Shown here: one piece after another, positions 9,499 to 19,698 of the stretch
How positions within the stretch are numbered: the first letter of the stretch is position 1
Layout of the letters: each line of letters opens with the position of its first letter
Assembly (NCBI RefSeq): GCF_020804225.1
Contig: NZ_WJBI01000001.1
Span: forward strand, 27,990-91,989
Direction: 5' to 3'
DNA from: Methanosarcina sp. DH2
Lineage (GTDB): Archaea; Halobacteriota; Methanosarcinia; Methanosarcinales; Methanosarcinaceae
Length of the DNA: 64,000 bases
Notes under the pieces: model-generated
Seen by the model: only the letters and a program-made list of their open reading frames with translations
The model's database searches: none
What the model was told of the DNA's origin: nothing
Made by a program: the position numbers and the translations under genes

Positions 9499-10238
9499 TT
9501 TTATCCTTAACTAAATTTAGTCGAAGTAATTTTGTTCAAGAAGTCTAATCTATCCAGCTGGAAAAAAGTATTTAGGGTTATCAAATGTTATTCTTTTAAA
9601 TACTTTTTTAAAAAAAATAATATGTTAATATATATTTAAAGTTATTACTTCTGCTAGAAGTACTAAAAACTCAACTTACAAGCAGTCTGTAGAATGATAA
9701 GTTATCTGTAAGTACTTAGATCACATTAAATAGGAAGATAAATTGAAAAAAGAGCAACTGAATACAGTAAGTATTCGGCATATCGTAGATCAAAGAGTAA
9801 AGGCAAGAGAAGTCAGTGGTATTTATAAATAAGTCCGAAGCAATCAATAGAATCTATATAAGTCAAAAGTAAGTTTATGTAATCTATAAATAGGTTAATG
9901 AACAGGAATTAAATCTATGAATAGGTTAATGAACAGGAATTATCAGAACAAATTGATGCCTGGAAAATAAAAGTATCGGAAAATCGAATGACAGGGACGA
10001 GGAATACGAGATCTGCGAAAGAATGCGAGATCTGCAAATGATATAGGTAAATAATCCTGGCGAATATACGAGAATTAAATCAGATACGAGAATTAAATCT
10101 AAATCTCAGGATAAGCTTTTCATGTCCGTGGATGAATGAAAATAAGAAGCATGAGTATGAAAGTAGAACCTGAAATCTCCCTGCAAAATGTAAAATTCTG
10201 TTTCCTCTATCGCAAAAGTGCTTTGATGGTGAATTTTT
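9499..10238. other. Gene-free divergent region between cooS and the Trm112-like gene
   Basis: About 740 bp with no credible gene. It holds a 31-bp perfect-but-one tandem duplication at 9881-9942 (unit beginning AATCTATAAATAGGTTAATG) and a 16-bp direct repeat ATACGAGAATTAAATC near 10066 and 10083. There are also two GCGAGATCTGC-like segments near 9995 and 10028. The A/T-rich stretch 9590-9650 could carry the cooS promoter if its leader is long. Confidence 0.6.
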
Positions 10239-10421
10239 GTGAAAAAAGATCTTATGGATATTCTGGCCTGTCCTGTGTGTAAGGGCGACCTGATTTTGAA
10301 CGTTGTTGAAGAAAATGAAGAAGAGGTCATATCCGGAACCCTTTACTGCCCTGCCTGTAAAGAGCATTATCCCATAGATGAGGGGATTCCGAATTTGCTT
10401 CCTCCAGACCTCAGGAACTGA
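10239..10421 (+). CDS. Trm112-like zinc-binding small protein
   Basis: 60-residue protein with two CxxC pairs, CPVCKGD (residues 11-14) and CPACKEH (residues 37-40), and the ending YPIDEGIPNLLP. This is the Trm112/YcaR pattern. Archaeal Trm112 proteins bind and activate methyltransferases that modify tRNA, rRNA or release factors. The GTG start at 10239 gives the conserved KKDLMDILACP opening. The stop overlaps the next start by one base (TGATG), so the two genes are translationally coupled. Confidence 0.85.
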   Translation: MKKDLMDILACPVCKGDLILNVVEENEEEVISGTLYCPACKEHYPIDEGIPNLLPPDLRN

Positions 10422-11194
10422 TGCGAGGGTTGAACTTGGAGCAAATATTCCAGAATGTTATCATTAACCGGCAGGAAATAAACTCTATTGAGTTTGAAAA
10501 AGAAAGCATTGAGATTCCTCTTTATCCCGGCGGAGAGCAGACCTTTGAAATCCTTGTTACGAACTACGGGTCTCCAACCCATATTCACCTTTCCGTGAGC
10601 GAAGAATTAAAAGGTCAGATCACTTTTTTGCGGGACAATCCATATGTGCTCCAGAAAGAGTATGTTTCCGCAGTTGCAAGGATTTCGCAGGAAGGCAGGG
10701 TACTTACAAAGGGTCATATCTATATCACTGCAGGTTATGGCTCGAAGAAGAAAGGTTTTCCAGTCCAGCTCGGAAAGGTAGAGACAAAGCCGCAGGAGCT
10801 CTCAAAGGTTGAGACCGCAAAATGGGAAGAGGACACCGAAGAGTTGAAACCATCAAGGCCTTCCGTAGCAGAGCCTGTAAAAAAAGCTTCCCGTCCACGG
10901 ACAGGAAGCGGAAGCGGATTTGGTGGGATTTCATCTTCTGTCCTGAGAAACTTTAAAGGAGGATTTCCATCAACGTCGGGAAAAAGGACCCGACAAGGTA
11001 CGGGACAGAACGAAAGGCTTCCTCTTGCCCTGGCTCTTGGAGGTTTTTTACTGCTTATATTCTTATTCTTCCTTTACTTCATCCTGCCAGCCGGACTCCA
11101 GTTCAGTGTCAGTTTTACTCAGGCTCTCCTATTCTCAATCCTGTTTGTGACCTGTACAACCTACATTCTGCTAAAAATTATGGAAGAAGGTTGA
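10421..11194 (+). CDS. Two-helix membrane protein, possibly DUF7524-like
   Basis: 257 residues. The N-terminal ~130 residues look like a beta-rich domain (ILVTNYGSPTHIHLSVS). A charged, low-complexity linker at about 130-200 is rich in S, G, K and R. Two transmembrane segments follow at about 205-225 and 230-250. It resembles archaeal proteins annotated DUF7524, from memory of the NYG/NHG-P-T-H-xHL motif; that match is not certain. It is coupled by a one-base overlap to the Trm112-like gene. No function can be assigned. Confidence 0.7.
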   Translation: MRGLNLEQIFQNVIINRQEINSIEFEKESIEIPLYPGGEQTFEILVTNYGSPTHIHLSVSEELKGQITFLRDNPYVLQKEYVSAVARISQEGRVLTKGHIYITAGYGSKKKGFPVQLGKVETKPQELSKVETAKWEEDTEELKPSRPSVAEPVKKASRPRTGSGSGFGGISSSVLRNFKGGFPSTSGKRTRQGTGQNERLPLALALGGFLLLIFLFFLYFILPAGLQFSVSFTQALLFSILFVTCTTYILLKIMEEG

Positions 11195-11301
11195 GCAAAT
11201 CCGGGAAACTGGGCTCATATCCAATTTTGCGGTCCGGAAGACAGTCTTTTCTCGGCTAAAATAAGATTTTCAGGTAAATAAATTCTCAGTTAACCGGGTT
11301 C

Positions 11302-11323
11302 TCAGATAAGCTCGCTTATCTGA
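11302..11323 (+). terminator. Perfect 10-bp hairpin after the membrane-protein gene
   Basis: TCAGATAAGC, a 2-base loop TC, then GCTTATCTGA: a perfect stem, followed by a pyrimidine-rich tract. It lies about 110 bp after the stop at 11194 and 270 bp before pyrG, so it may separate the two transcripts or serve as an operator. Confidence 0.5.
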
Positions 11324-11560
11324 ATTTCTTCCCTATTTTAATTCTTTACTGAGCTTGCCGGGTTCTTTTTTAGCTTTTTTGTAAGCGTGCTCTGGTTTCG
11401 GTTGCTATTTGAAATTGTCTTTCCTGAAATTAGAGAGTAATTTTTATATCATGAAGATATTGGTATTGTGTTCGTACGCAATAATTGGAATGAATAATCT
11501 GTATATGTTATCCATCTGATTGCTTTTTAGTCTAAAGTTCACAGGAATCTTTTGATTTAA

Positions 11561-13201
<1,641 letters not shown>

Positions 13202-13462
13202 TTCTGTCAGAGTGATGAAGGGAATTTTTTTCTCTTTAATCCTCTTTTCTGGCTCATTTTTACCCTTTATCGGGATTTCTAAAAAGCCAGTTTCTAACTT
13301 ATTAACTAATACCCAAATCAAAGAGTTCCCCTTTCGCGGGAAACTGATAAATAGTTTTAAAAATGAAAATAATGGATTAATGTGATATCTGTTGAGGTAC
13401 TGTATTGATGTGGTATCTGCACGGATATTCTAATTTCATTAAATTCTATGAAGGTATACACC

Positions 13463-13597
13463 ATGGCAATGTCTAAAAAAGATATGGATAAAAAAAAGAT
13501 GGCTAAGAAAGAAAAGATGGGAGAGCTGGAAAAACTGGCTTCCGCAGGCAGCAAGGACGCAAAGAAGAAGCTTGCAAAGGAAATGAAGAAAAAATAA
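13463..13597 (+). CDS. Lysine-rich 44-residue protein, paralogue 1
   Basis: Small, strongly basic protein starting MAMSKKDMDKKKMAKKEK and ending KKLAKEMKKK; more than one third of its residues are lysine. GAAGGT lies 8 bases upstream of the ATG. Similarity over the whole length with the 45-residue product at 14108-14245 (M-x-M-x-KKDM, then ELEKLAS-AGS-KDAKKKL versus KLQKKASSGDKQAKKML) shows both are real. It is predicted helical and probably binds nucleic acid; that is inference from composition. The last codons are part of a threefold 20-bp repeat that continues past the stop. Confidence 0.7.
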   Translation: MAMSKKDMDKKKMAKKEKMGELEKLASAGSKDAKKKLAKEMKKK

Positions 13598-13638
13598 AGG
13601 AAATGAAGAAAAAATAAAGGAAATGAAGAAAAAATAAT
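13579..13638. repeat. Three 20-bp copies of the end of the microprotein gene
   Basis: The unit GGAAATGAAGAAAAAATAAA occurs three times in a row. The first copy holds the last codons and stop of the 44-residue protein, and the two extra copies are non-coding downstream. Each copy contains its own in-unit TAA, so the expansion leaves the protein unchanged. Confidence 0.85.
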
Positions 13639-14071
13639 CCTTTGACATCTTTCTCCTTTTTGTCTTATATTCGTCAGAGGGTCCGGGAATTTCTAAGCCC
13701 GGCCCCGGAAATTTCTTCACAATAGATGGTAGAATCTCTTTTTTTCCCTTCCTTTTCTTGCTGGAAATCGTTAGCTTGCAGGTAATAATAGTTAAATTAA
13801 CTTTTTCTCTGACCTCTTTCATGTTCTCGTTAGAAGCTTTAAGCTCTCTAAATTAAAAGCTTTAAATTCTGAAGCTAGAAATGCATATTCCAGAATCATG
13901 TCTTTGAAGTCCAGCCTTTCAGGGTACTTCCATATTCATCTTCTGCTTTTCTTATTTTGATTCTGCCGTATTTGCGTTTTTCCTCTGGTCGAAACTATTA
14001 AATATTTTTGACACTTAAAGTATTTACTTGCAGTAGTATCTAATAGAGTTAAACTGCAGAAGTATTATGGA

Positions 14072-14100
14072 GAGATTGTGTAAGCAATCTCGCTGAAGGT
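14072..14100 (+). promoter_or_regulatory. Leader hairpin next to the ribosome-binding site
   Basis: GAGATTG, loop TGTAAG, CAATCTC forms a perfect 7-bp stem at 14072-14091. It ends only three bases before the GAAGGT ribosome-binding site (14095-14100) of the 45-residue protein. The position would allow control of translation, or it may simply protect the 5' end of the message. Confidence 0.4.
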
Positions 14101-14107
14101 TCGTCAT

Positions 14108-14245
14108 ATGGTAATGGCTAAGAAAGATATGGAACAGATTTCTAACTCCAGAGCTCGTAAAGAAACGGAAAAACTGCAAAAGAAAGCTTCCTCAGGCGAT
14201 AAACAAGCAAAGAAAATGCTCGAGAAAGATAAAAAGAAAAAATGA
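14108..14245 (+). CDS. Lysine-rich 45-residue protein, paralogue 2
   Basis: Begins MVMAKKDMEQISNSRARK and ends KMLEKDKKKK. It is a clear paralogue of the 44-residue protein at 13463-13597, with the same start context (GAAGGT 7 bases before ATG), the same length and the same Lys/Ala-rich helical character. No cysteines, signal peptide or known domain. The two genes are about 500 bp apart in the same orientation, each with its own leader. Role unknown; small basic proteins of this kind often bind RNA or DNA. Confidence 0.7.
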   Translation: MVMAKKDMEQISNSRARKETEKLQKKASSGDKQAKKMLEKDKKKK

Positions 14246-14688
14246 CCAGGTAAGTTTTTCCTTTCGATAAATATATGAGAAAATCCGGAGGGGTTAGAAA
14301 AAAACCTTATCTGAAAACTTTCCATTTCAAAATCAAATTTAGGCTATTTACAAATATGTGCCTATAAGCACATGTTTATAAACAGACATGAACCTGCATC
14401 TCATTTAAACTGATAATATTCTTCATTTTTATTTTTTGCTTGCTAATTCAGGCTTCTAATGGTGGCGCTTTCAGATTAAATGGGCTCTATTTCCTGTATG
14501 AAAAACATGTTTCCTGATTGTCATTTACTATAATTTCCTGATTGTCACTTACTATAATTCCCTGCGTGTCACTTACCAGCTTTATTTTTCAGGGGCATTA
14601 TCTTTGCAAATTTATTCGTCAAAAATCTCAGATTTCTTTGAACTTAATTTTACAAAGTTTTATATACTTAATAAATAGGATTATTCTG
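14246..14688. other. Gap upstream of the DUF4013 gene
   Basis: No gene is supported. Around 14510-14575 the phrase TTTCCTGATTGTCA(C)TTACTATAAT is repeated with small changes (three partial copies). A TATA-like TTTATATACTTA at 14659-14670 is about 25 bp before the probable start of the next gene, so that message may be nearly leaderless. Confidence 0.5.
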
Positions 14689-15273
14689 GTGATTATTATA
14701 GAAACTATAAGTTTTTCAGAAGCTTTCAAATATCCCTTTAAAGTGCCGCAAAGGCTTCTTTACATTCTCCTGTTATTTATTCCAATTATAGGGTGGCTTG
14801 TGCTCTTCGGCTATGCTGTAAGGCTTGTTAACGAATTTATTGAGGGCAGGTATGAGGGGCTTATCAAGCTCGATTTTATGGAGGACCTGAAACTTGGGTT
14901 CATGGTTTTTCTGAAGGCTCTTCCTTTCTACATAGGGTATATGGTTATACTCTCTGCTGCAATGTATGTCAATGAAACCCTGGGGAGCATTCTCAACCTG
15001 GTGTTGGGGTTCTTTGTGATCCCTATTCTTGCAGTTAATTTCTTCAGGAAACAGACCGTTGAGTCTTTCTTTGAGTTTGATGTCCTGAATGTTGTCAGGG
15101 ATAACCTTGGAGAATATATCGTTACAGTACTGAAACAGTATGCTCTTGTTATTATCTTTTTGATCCTCTCAATTGTGCTTGTGGGCATACCTGCAATGTT
15201 CTTCACAAATTCGATATTTGTTGCAAATATGTACGGAAGGTTAGTGGAAAAGAGAGCGGGCTCCGGGCTGTAA
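14689..15273 (+). CDS. DUF4013 family membrane protein
   Basis: 194-residue membrane protein with about five hydrophobic segments, including LLYILLLFIPIIGWLVLFGY, and the ending FFTNSIFVANMYGRLVEK, typical of the DUF4013 family common in methanogens. The GTG at 14689 is chosen because a GGA ribosome-binding element sits just upstream and the protein then starts with the family's short ETISFSEAFKYPFK opening. The longer open frame from 14542 would add an unlikely tail. No function is known for the family. Confidence 0.75.
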   Translation: MIIIETISFSEAFKYPFKVPQRLLYILLLFIPIIGWLVLFGYAVRLVNEFIEGRYEGLIKLDFMEDLKLGFMVFLKALPFYIGYMVILSAAMYVNETLGSILNLVLGFFVIPILAVNFFRKQTVESFFEFDVLNVVRDNLGEYIVTVLKQYALVIIFLILSIVLVGIPAMFFTNSIFVANMYGRLVEKRAGSGL

Positions 15274-15354
15274 AAACGATTAAAAGGATTTTATATCAAT
15301 TTCTGGCCGGATTTTTCTGGCCTGAATATTTTTTCTTTAACCGGATACAGTTTT

Positions 15355-15626
15355 TTACGTTGATTCGTTTTTATCACTAGTTGTTGATTCCAAGGCACTA
15401 ATAGAACCGTTTGCTGGGTTGAGTATGTAGGTAGTGTCACGAATTTGCTGTAAATTCAATTTAAAGTTATTGTGTACTGTGGGGAAAATGGATCTTTTGA
15501 TATGGAATTTTTGACTCAAAAACTTATTAAAATTTGTGATTTTACAGAAAAATCGGTACACTGCCCATATGTATCCTGTAATAAAAAATTCATTTACTCT
15601 CGCATTATTTTTAATTATTTCTTTAT
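15355..15626. other. Non-coding stretch before the PQQ-repeat pseudogene
   Basis: Short overlapping frames on both strands, none convincing. The segment 15482-15600 may hold eroded N-terminal sequence of the broken PQQ-repeat gene, but no family similarity can be read. Confidence 0.3.
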
Positions 15627-16599
15627 TTGCTTCTTGGCGATGATTTTAAAGAGGGATTAACCCCAGGCAATCCGGAAGGCTTGGTATACGTCACAAATTT
15701 TACCCTGAATTCTTCAATATATGTAGAAAGTGCAGAACTAACAGCCACAGTCAAAAATGTTGTTCCCGGGCCGACAGACGAATTTCTAGATAAAGTATAC
15801 ATTAACGAAATAGATCTCGGGCCCTCAACAGCTATATCCCTGAAAACATTTCGGATTCCACTGCAGTGGATATTACAATTCCTGTTCACTCTACTCTTTT
15901 AAATTCCGGAGCCAATACCATAAAAATCAGTTCCGGGAGTAGTGCAAACGGCAGCAGTTACAATGACTTTGAATTTTACGACCTTACGCTCCATCTGAGC
16001 GAAGCCGAACCTGTAATACTGGCTCCGCCTTTAAAAGTTGCCTGGACTTATTAATTGCCCTGGAAACTCAGGTCCGATATGCAGTCCTGGGTAAACCTTG
16101 TTGCGGACGGTGTCCTTTACCTTAGTGAAGGTGCCTTCGGAGAGAACGGTATTATAGCCGTGGATGCGGAAACAGGCGAACTACTCTGGAGTGAGGAACG
16201 GAGCGCTGACCTTGGGTATAAAGATGGGGTTTTGTTTGCTGTGCACTATCCGAATATTGATGCACTGGACGCAAAAACTGGTGAACTGTTATGGAGTAAA
16301 AAATATCCGGATGTCGGGTGGAGTTTGCTACCTTTTATTTTCCCCCGATTGCTATCGCTGGAATGCTTTTTTTGCTGGCAGTACTTCTGAGGAAAAGAAA
16401 TAATAAGTCCCTTGTCTTTGGCTCCTGGCTAATAGCTTTAGTAGGGGTTCTTTGTCTTTCTCTTAGAGCCCTGGACCCGTATACTACTGGTGTGGGAGTA
16501 TTATGGTTATTGGCTGGTCTGACCTTCTGGTCCCCGCCTGTAATCCTTTTGTCTGGCATCGTGTTTCTTGTATCTGGGGTCCGGAAGAGGAGGAAATGA
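15627..16599 (+). pseudogene. Broken PQQ-repeat surface protein gene
   Basis: Three consecutive frames read as one protein. Frame A (15627 to about 15840) carries LTPGNPEGLVYVTNFTLNSS. Frame B (about 15840-16320) carries PENISDSTAVDITIPVH, then a TAA at 16052-16054, then two PQQ-type blades (IIAVDAETGELLWSEER and IDALDAKTGELLWSKKY). Frame C (16318-16599) carries two or three membrane helices and an RKRRK tail. At least two frameshifts and one in-frame stop break it. The original was probably an exported beta-propeller protein with a membrane anchor, perhaps tied to the neighbouring ABC genes. Confidence 0.75.
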
Positions 16600-16807
16600 A
16601 AGAGAAATGGAAAAAAATATAGAATAGGAAAGCAAAATTAGAGTTTCTATTGATGGTGAATGATGTCCGATTTGTTTCCGGAGTGTGATTTTTTATCATC
16701 AGATATTTATATCAAGAGTTGATTTTATCCACTATTGTTTCTGCTTTCTTTTTTGTTGGTGCCCGAATAGTTCAATTTACCCGGTTCGGGGAAACGGTGA
16801 ATAAACA

Positions 16808-17234
16808 ATGGAAATTGAAATTAAAAACCTGTCAAAAGCGTACAGTTCGGAAAAATCCGTGCTTTCAGGAATCGATCTCGAGCTTCGGCCTCCTTCAATC
16901 ATAGGATTAATAGGGCCAAACGGGGCAGGGAAGACCACATTTATGAAAATTCTTGTCCGGCAGCTCCTTGCGTCTACAGGGTCAATAACAATTGATGGAA
17001 TGGATATAGGTAAAAATGAGAATTACCTTAAGAACCGGCTTGGGGACCTGCCCCAGGAGTTCGGACTTTATGAGGAGCTGACCGTATATCAGTTGCTGGA
17101 TTATATGGCGCTTTTAAAAGGTCTCGGTCCCGAAAAAAAAGAGCGGATCGAAAGCTGCATCGAAAAAAACCGGGCTTTCCGATAAGCAGAATTCCGGAAT
17201 AAAAACTCTTTCAGGGGGCAGAAGCAGGGTATAA
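16808..17234 (+). pseudogene. ABC transporter ATP-binding subunit, frameshifted and truncated
   Basis: Starts as a normal ABC ATPase (MEIEIKNLSKAYSSEKSV) with Walker A GPNGAGKTT and a Q-loop at LPQEFGLYEELTV. The frame shifts in an A-run near 17163-17169 and stops at 17185. Removing one A restores EKTGLSDKQNSGIKTLSGGRSRV (abbreviated), which is the ABC signature LSGG. The restored frame stops at 17232-17234, where foreign DNA begins. Walker B and the rest are missing. It cannot make a working ATPase. Confidence 0.8.
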
Positions 17235-17284
17235 TTGAATTATGATTAAGAGATATAAGGCGAAAATTAGAAAGGAAGAATACC

Positions 17285-18010
17285 ATGTATCCATTTACAG
17301 ACCAGTTTATGTCCAATGATGAAAATGTTGAGTTCCTGAAAGCCACAATGATGGGACCAAACGCCATGCGGTTATCAGAGGAATTGTCGTCGCACCTGAA
17401 CATCAATGAGAATATGCGAATCCTTGACCTCGGCTGCGGGTGTGGTCTTTCTACGCTGTTGTTGGCAAAAAAATATGGCGCATCCATTTTCGCCGCCGAC
17501 CTTTGGATTTCGCCAACTGAAAACTATGAGCGTTTTCAATCTATCGGGATTGATGATAAGGCCGTTCCGATTTCCGTAGACGCGACCAAAGGGTTGCCTT
17601 TCGCAAACGGATATTTTGACTTGTTGTTCACCGTGGACGCTTACCATTATTTCGGTGATACGGTAGAAATGCTCCCGTCGCTCATTCCTTTTGTGAAAAA
17701 GGGCGGCTATATCGCCGTGGCTATTCCCGGCATAAAATATGAATTTGGGGAAAATGTCCCTGATAAAATGAAGCCGTTTTGGAATGATGAGGTGGCAAGG
17801 ACTATTCATTCTCTTGATTGGTGGAAAAACTTATGGGAAACAGAAAAAGGTATTGAAATTATTGACATTCGTGAAATGCTCTGCTGTAAACAGTCGTGGG
17901 ATGAATGGCATACCAGCTATTGGCAAGGTATCGAGGAAGATATAAAGATGAGGGAAGCTGAAAACGGAAAGTATTATAATCTTATTCAAATGATTGCTAA
18001 AGTAATCTAA
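17285..18010 (+). CDS. SAM-dependent methyltransferase, class I
   Basis: 241-residue intact methyltransferase of unknown substrate. Motif I is ILDLGCGCGLSTLLLAKKYG near residues 45-64. Later motifs are FAADLW, LPFANGYFDLLFTVDAYHYF and LIPFVKKGGYIAVAIPG. The WDEWHTSYWQG ending is like small-molecule methyltransferases of clostridia and methanogens. The ATG at 17285 follows AAAGGAAG. It is the only complete gene of the foreign insert, and a perfect bacterial -10 hexamer TATAAT lies at 17230-17235. It was probably carried in as cargo or entered with the element; which is unclear. Confidence 0.85.
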   Translation: MYPFTDQFMSNDENVEFLKATMMGPNAMRLSEELSSHLNINENMRILDLGCGCGLSTLLLAKKYGASIFAADLWISPTENYERFQSIGIDDKAVPISVDATKGLPFANGYFDLLFTVDAYHYFGDTVEMLPSLIPFVKKGGYIAVAIPGIKYEFGENVPDKMKPFWNDEVARTIHSLDWWKNLWETEKGIEIIDIREMLCCKQSWDEWHTSYWQGIEEDIKMREAENGKYYNLIQMIAKVI

Positions 18011-18209
18011 CCTTAATCACCAAGACGCAGAAAATAAGCATACTGCGCAGTCAGCCTTAGCACCAATAGATGAAGTAACATCGGTCAAATTGGCTTGATG
18101 TGCCGGGATAAAAACAGAATAGTAACATACCCACTGCCCCAACGAGAAATAAAAAAACCGTTGTTGCGGCGGCTGATTAGCTTTGCCTAAAACAGTATAG
18201 CGTAGCCTG

Positions 18210-18251
18210 ACGGCGGTTTTGATAACCGAAAATCAAAGCCGCCGTTTTCCT
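18210..18251 (+). terminator. Intrinsic terminator, bacterial type
   Basis: ACGGCGGTTTTGAT (18210-18223), loop AACCGAAA, ATCAAAGCCGCCGT (18232-18245): a 14-bp stem with one G-T pair, followed by TTTCCTTTT. This is a textbook rho-independent terminator in the foreign segment. Confidence 0.7.
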
Positions 18252-18620
18252 TTTGAGAAAATTGGATTGCGGAGGGTGTATTAAAGTCACCCTTTTTTCA
18301 GGACACGGCGGTAACAAGGAGGTTGCCGCCATGTTCTGCTATGTCTATCGACAAAATAATCCTTATTTTGCACCATCAAAAAAAGCCCTTACCCGAACGG
18401 GGCATACCACGCCTATCAATGTATCTACACACATTACACGATAGGAAATATTTACCTATCCTCTTGCGCCCGCCTGGATTGTGTCCAGCCGGGCGCATTT
18501 TTGCATTTGCCCCATTTTTTTCAAAAACCACTCCGTGAGTTTTGCAGATTTGCAATGCTCACCGTAATAGTGGCGAAAGGGGAAAAGCCATCACCGCTCT
18601 TGCAGAAAGAGGGTGAGAAT
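18252..18620. other. Eroded interior of the integrative element
   Basis: No intact gene. An open frame at 18501-18620 (MHLPHFFQKPLREFCRFAML... GEKPSPLLQKEG) runs into the sigma-like gene and has the look of small proteins near Tn1549-type right ends, but cannot be assigned. Codons and GC content match the flanking element rather than the archaeal genome. Confidence 0.45.
18466..18500 (+). terminator. Intrinsic terminator, bacterial type
   Basis: GCGCCCGCCTGG (18466-18477), loop ATTGTGT, CCAGCCGGGCGC (18485-18496): a GC-rich stem with a single mismatch, then ATTTTTG. This is stronger and more GC-rich than anything outside the foreign insert. Confidence 0.7.
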
Positions 18621-19060
18621 GTGACACCCTCAAGCCATGAGCGAAACAAGCAATACGCTTTTGACAGCTTTTGCAAAAAGGTACTAAGCACGAAGCCCGC
18701 GACCACTACGACGAAATGAAACGGCAACGTGAACGTGAGGTATCCTTTTCGGAGTTGTCGGCGCAAGAAATGGAGCAGCTTTTTACAGTGGATAGATACT
18801 TTGCCACGGAACAGGTTTTCAATATTTTAGGCCGCGAGGTAGTCGTCAATAACGAGCTTATCGCGGAGGCCCTGCGAACTCTGCCGGAGCGTAAACGCGA
18901 TATTATCCTGCTGGCCTATTTCCTTGAAATGTCTGACCGGGAAATCGGGGAAATGCTGAACCTTTTACGCGCCACTGTCCAATATCAGCGGACAAGCACG
19001 TTGCGGCAACTAAAAAAGTATTTGGAGGAAAACGCGGATGAACAGCAAGACAGCAAATAA
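18621..19060 (+). pseudogene. Sigma-70-like regulator of a conjugative element, frameshifted
   Basis: Opens at GTG 18621 with TPSSHERNKQYAFDSFCKKV, shifts frame near 18688, and continues HYDEMKRQREREVSFSEL to a region-4 type domain: LPERKRDIILLAYFLEMSDREIGEMLN plus VQYQRTSTLRQLKK (both abbreviated motifs). Restoring one A at CTAAGCAC gives the expected KKVLKHEAR junction. Small sigma-like proteins of this exact style are encoded at the right ends of Tn1549/CTn elements of Firmicutes. Bacterial sigma factors have no role in archaeal transcription, which fits its decay. Confidence 0.8.
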
Positions 19061-19693
19061 TTTGCTTCCATATTTTCATTTGTTCCACCTACCGCAAAGA
19101 CCGTACCTTATGCACAACTCACTCTATCCGCAACGTGGCTTAGAAGAAATCGTTATACGCAACCTACGGGAAGCAATCGCGTATGTGACGCAGTATGAGG
19201 ATGATTTTATCCGTGAAGCTGCGGAAACCGACACGCGAGCGAGGGATAAAGCGTTAGCGCAGAAAAAGAATACCCTTGTGAAAGCGGAAAAACGGATTGC
19301 CGAGCTTGACATGATTTTCAAACGCATTTTGAGGACAACATTACGGGGAAGCTGACCGACGAGCGTTTCATAAAGCTATCCCGTGATTATGAGCTTGAAC
19401 AGGACAATTTAAGGGCTACGTCTAAAATCTTGCGCGAAGAAGTCAAGCAGCAGGAAAAAAGCAAGTCCAATGTCAAGAGCTTCATCGCAACGGCGAAGAA
19501 GTATACCAACCTGACCGAGCTCGATGCAACCATATTGCGGGAGTTTATCGACAAAATCCTTATGTCGAAAACTTCCGGCAAGCGGGGACGCGGAGCCGGT
19601 GACAAAGTACAGGAAATCGAAATTGTCTATAACTTCATCGGTGCGTTTGACTTTGGAAAAGCCATTGAGCAAGCCAGAATAACCATGAAATAG
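19038..19693 (+). pseudogene. HTH gene start fused to serine recombinase C-terminal remnant
   Basis: Reads MNSKTANNLLPY at 19038-19073, the usual opening of the small helix-turn-helix protein after the sigma-like gene. It then jumps into the C-terminal part of a large serine recombinase: CSTYRKDRTLCTTHSIRNVA, LEEIVIRNLREAIAYVTQYE, KLTDERFIKLSRDYELEQ and EIEIVYNFIGAFDF. Frameshifts occur near 19138 and 19335. The catalytic N-terminal domain is absent, so it is inactive. The 22-bp overlap with the sigma-like gene is as in intact elements. Confidence 0.8.
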
Positions 19694-19698
19694 CGAAA

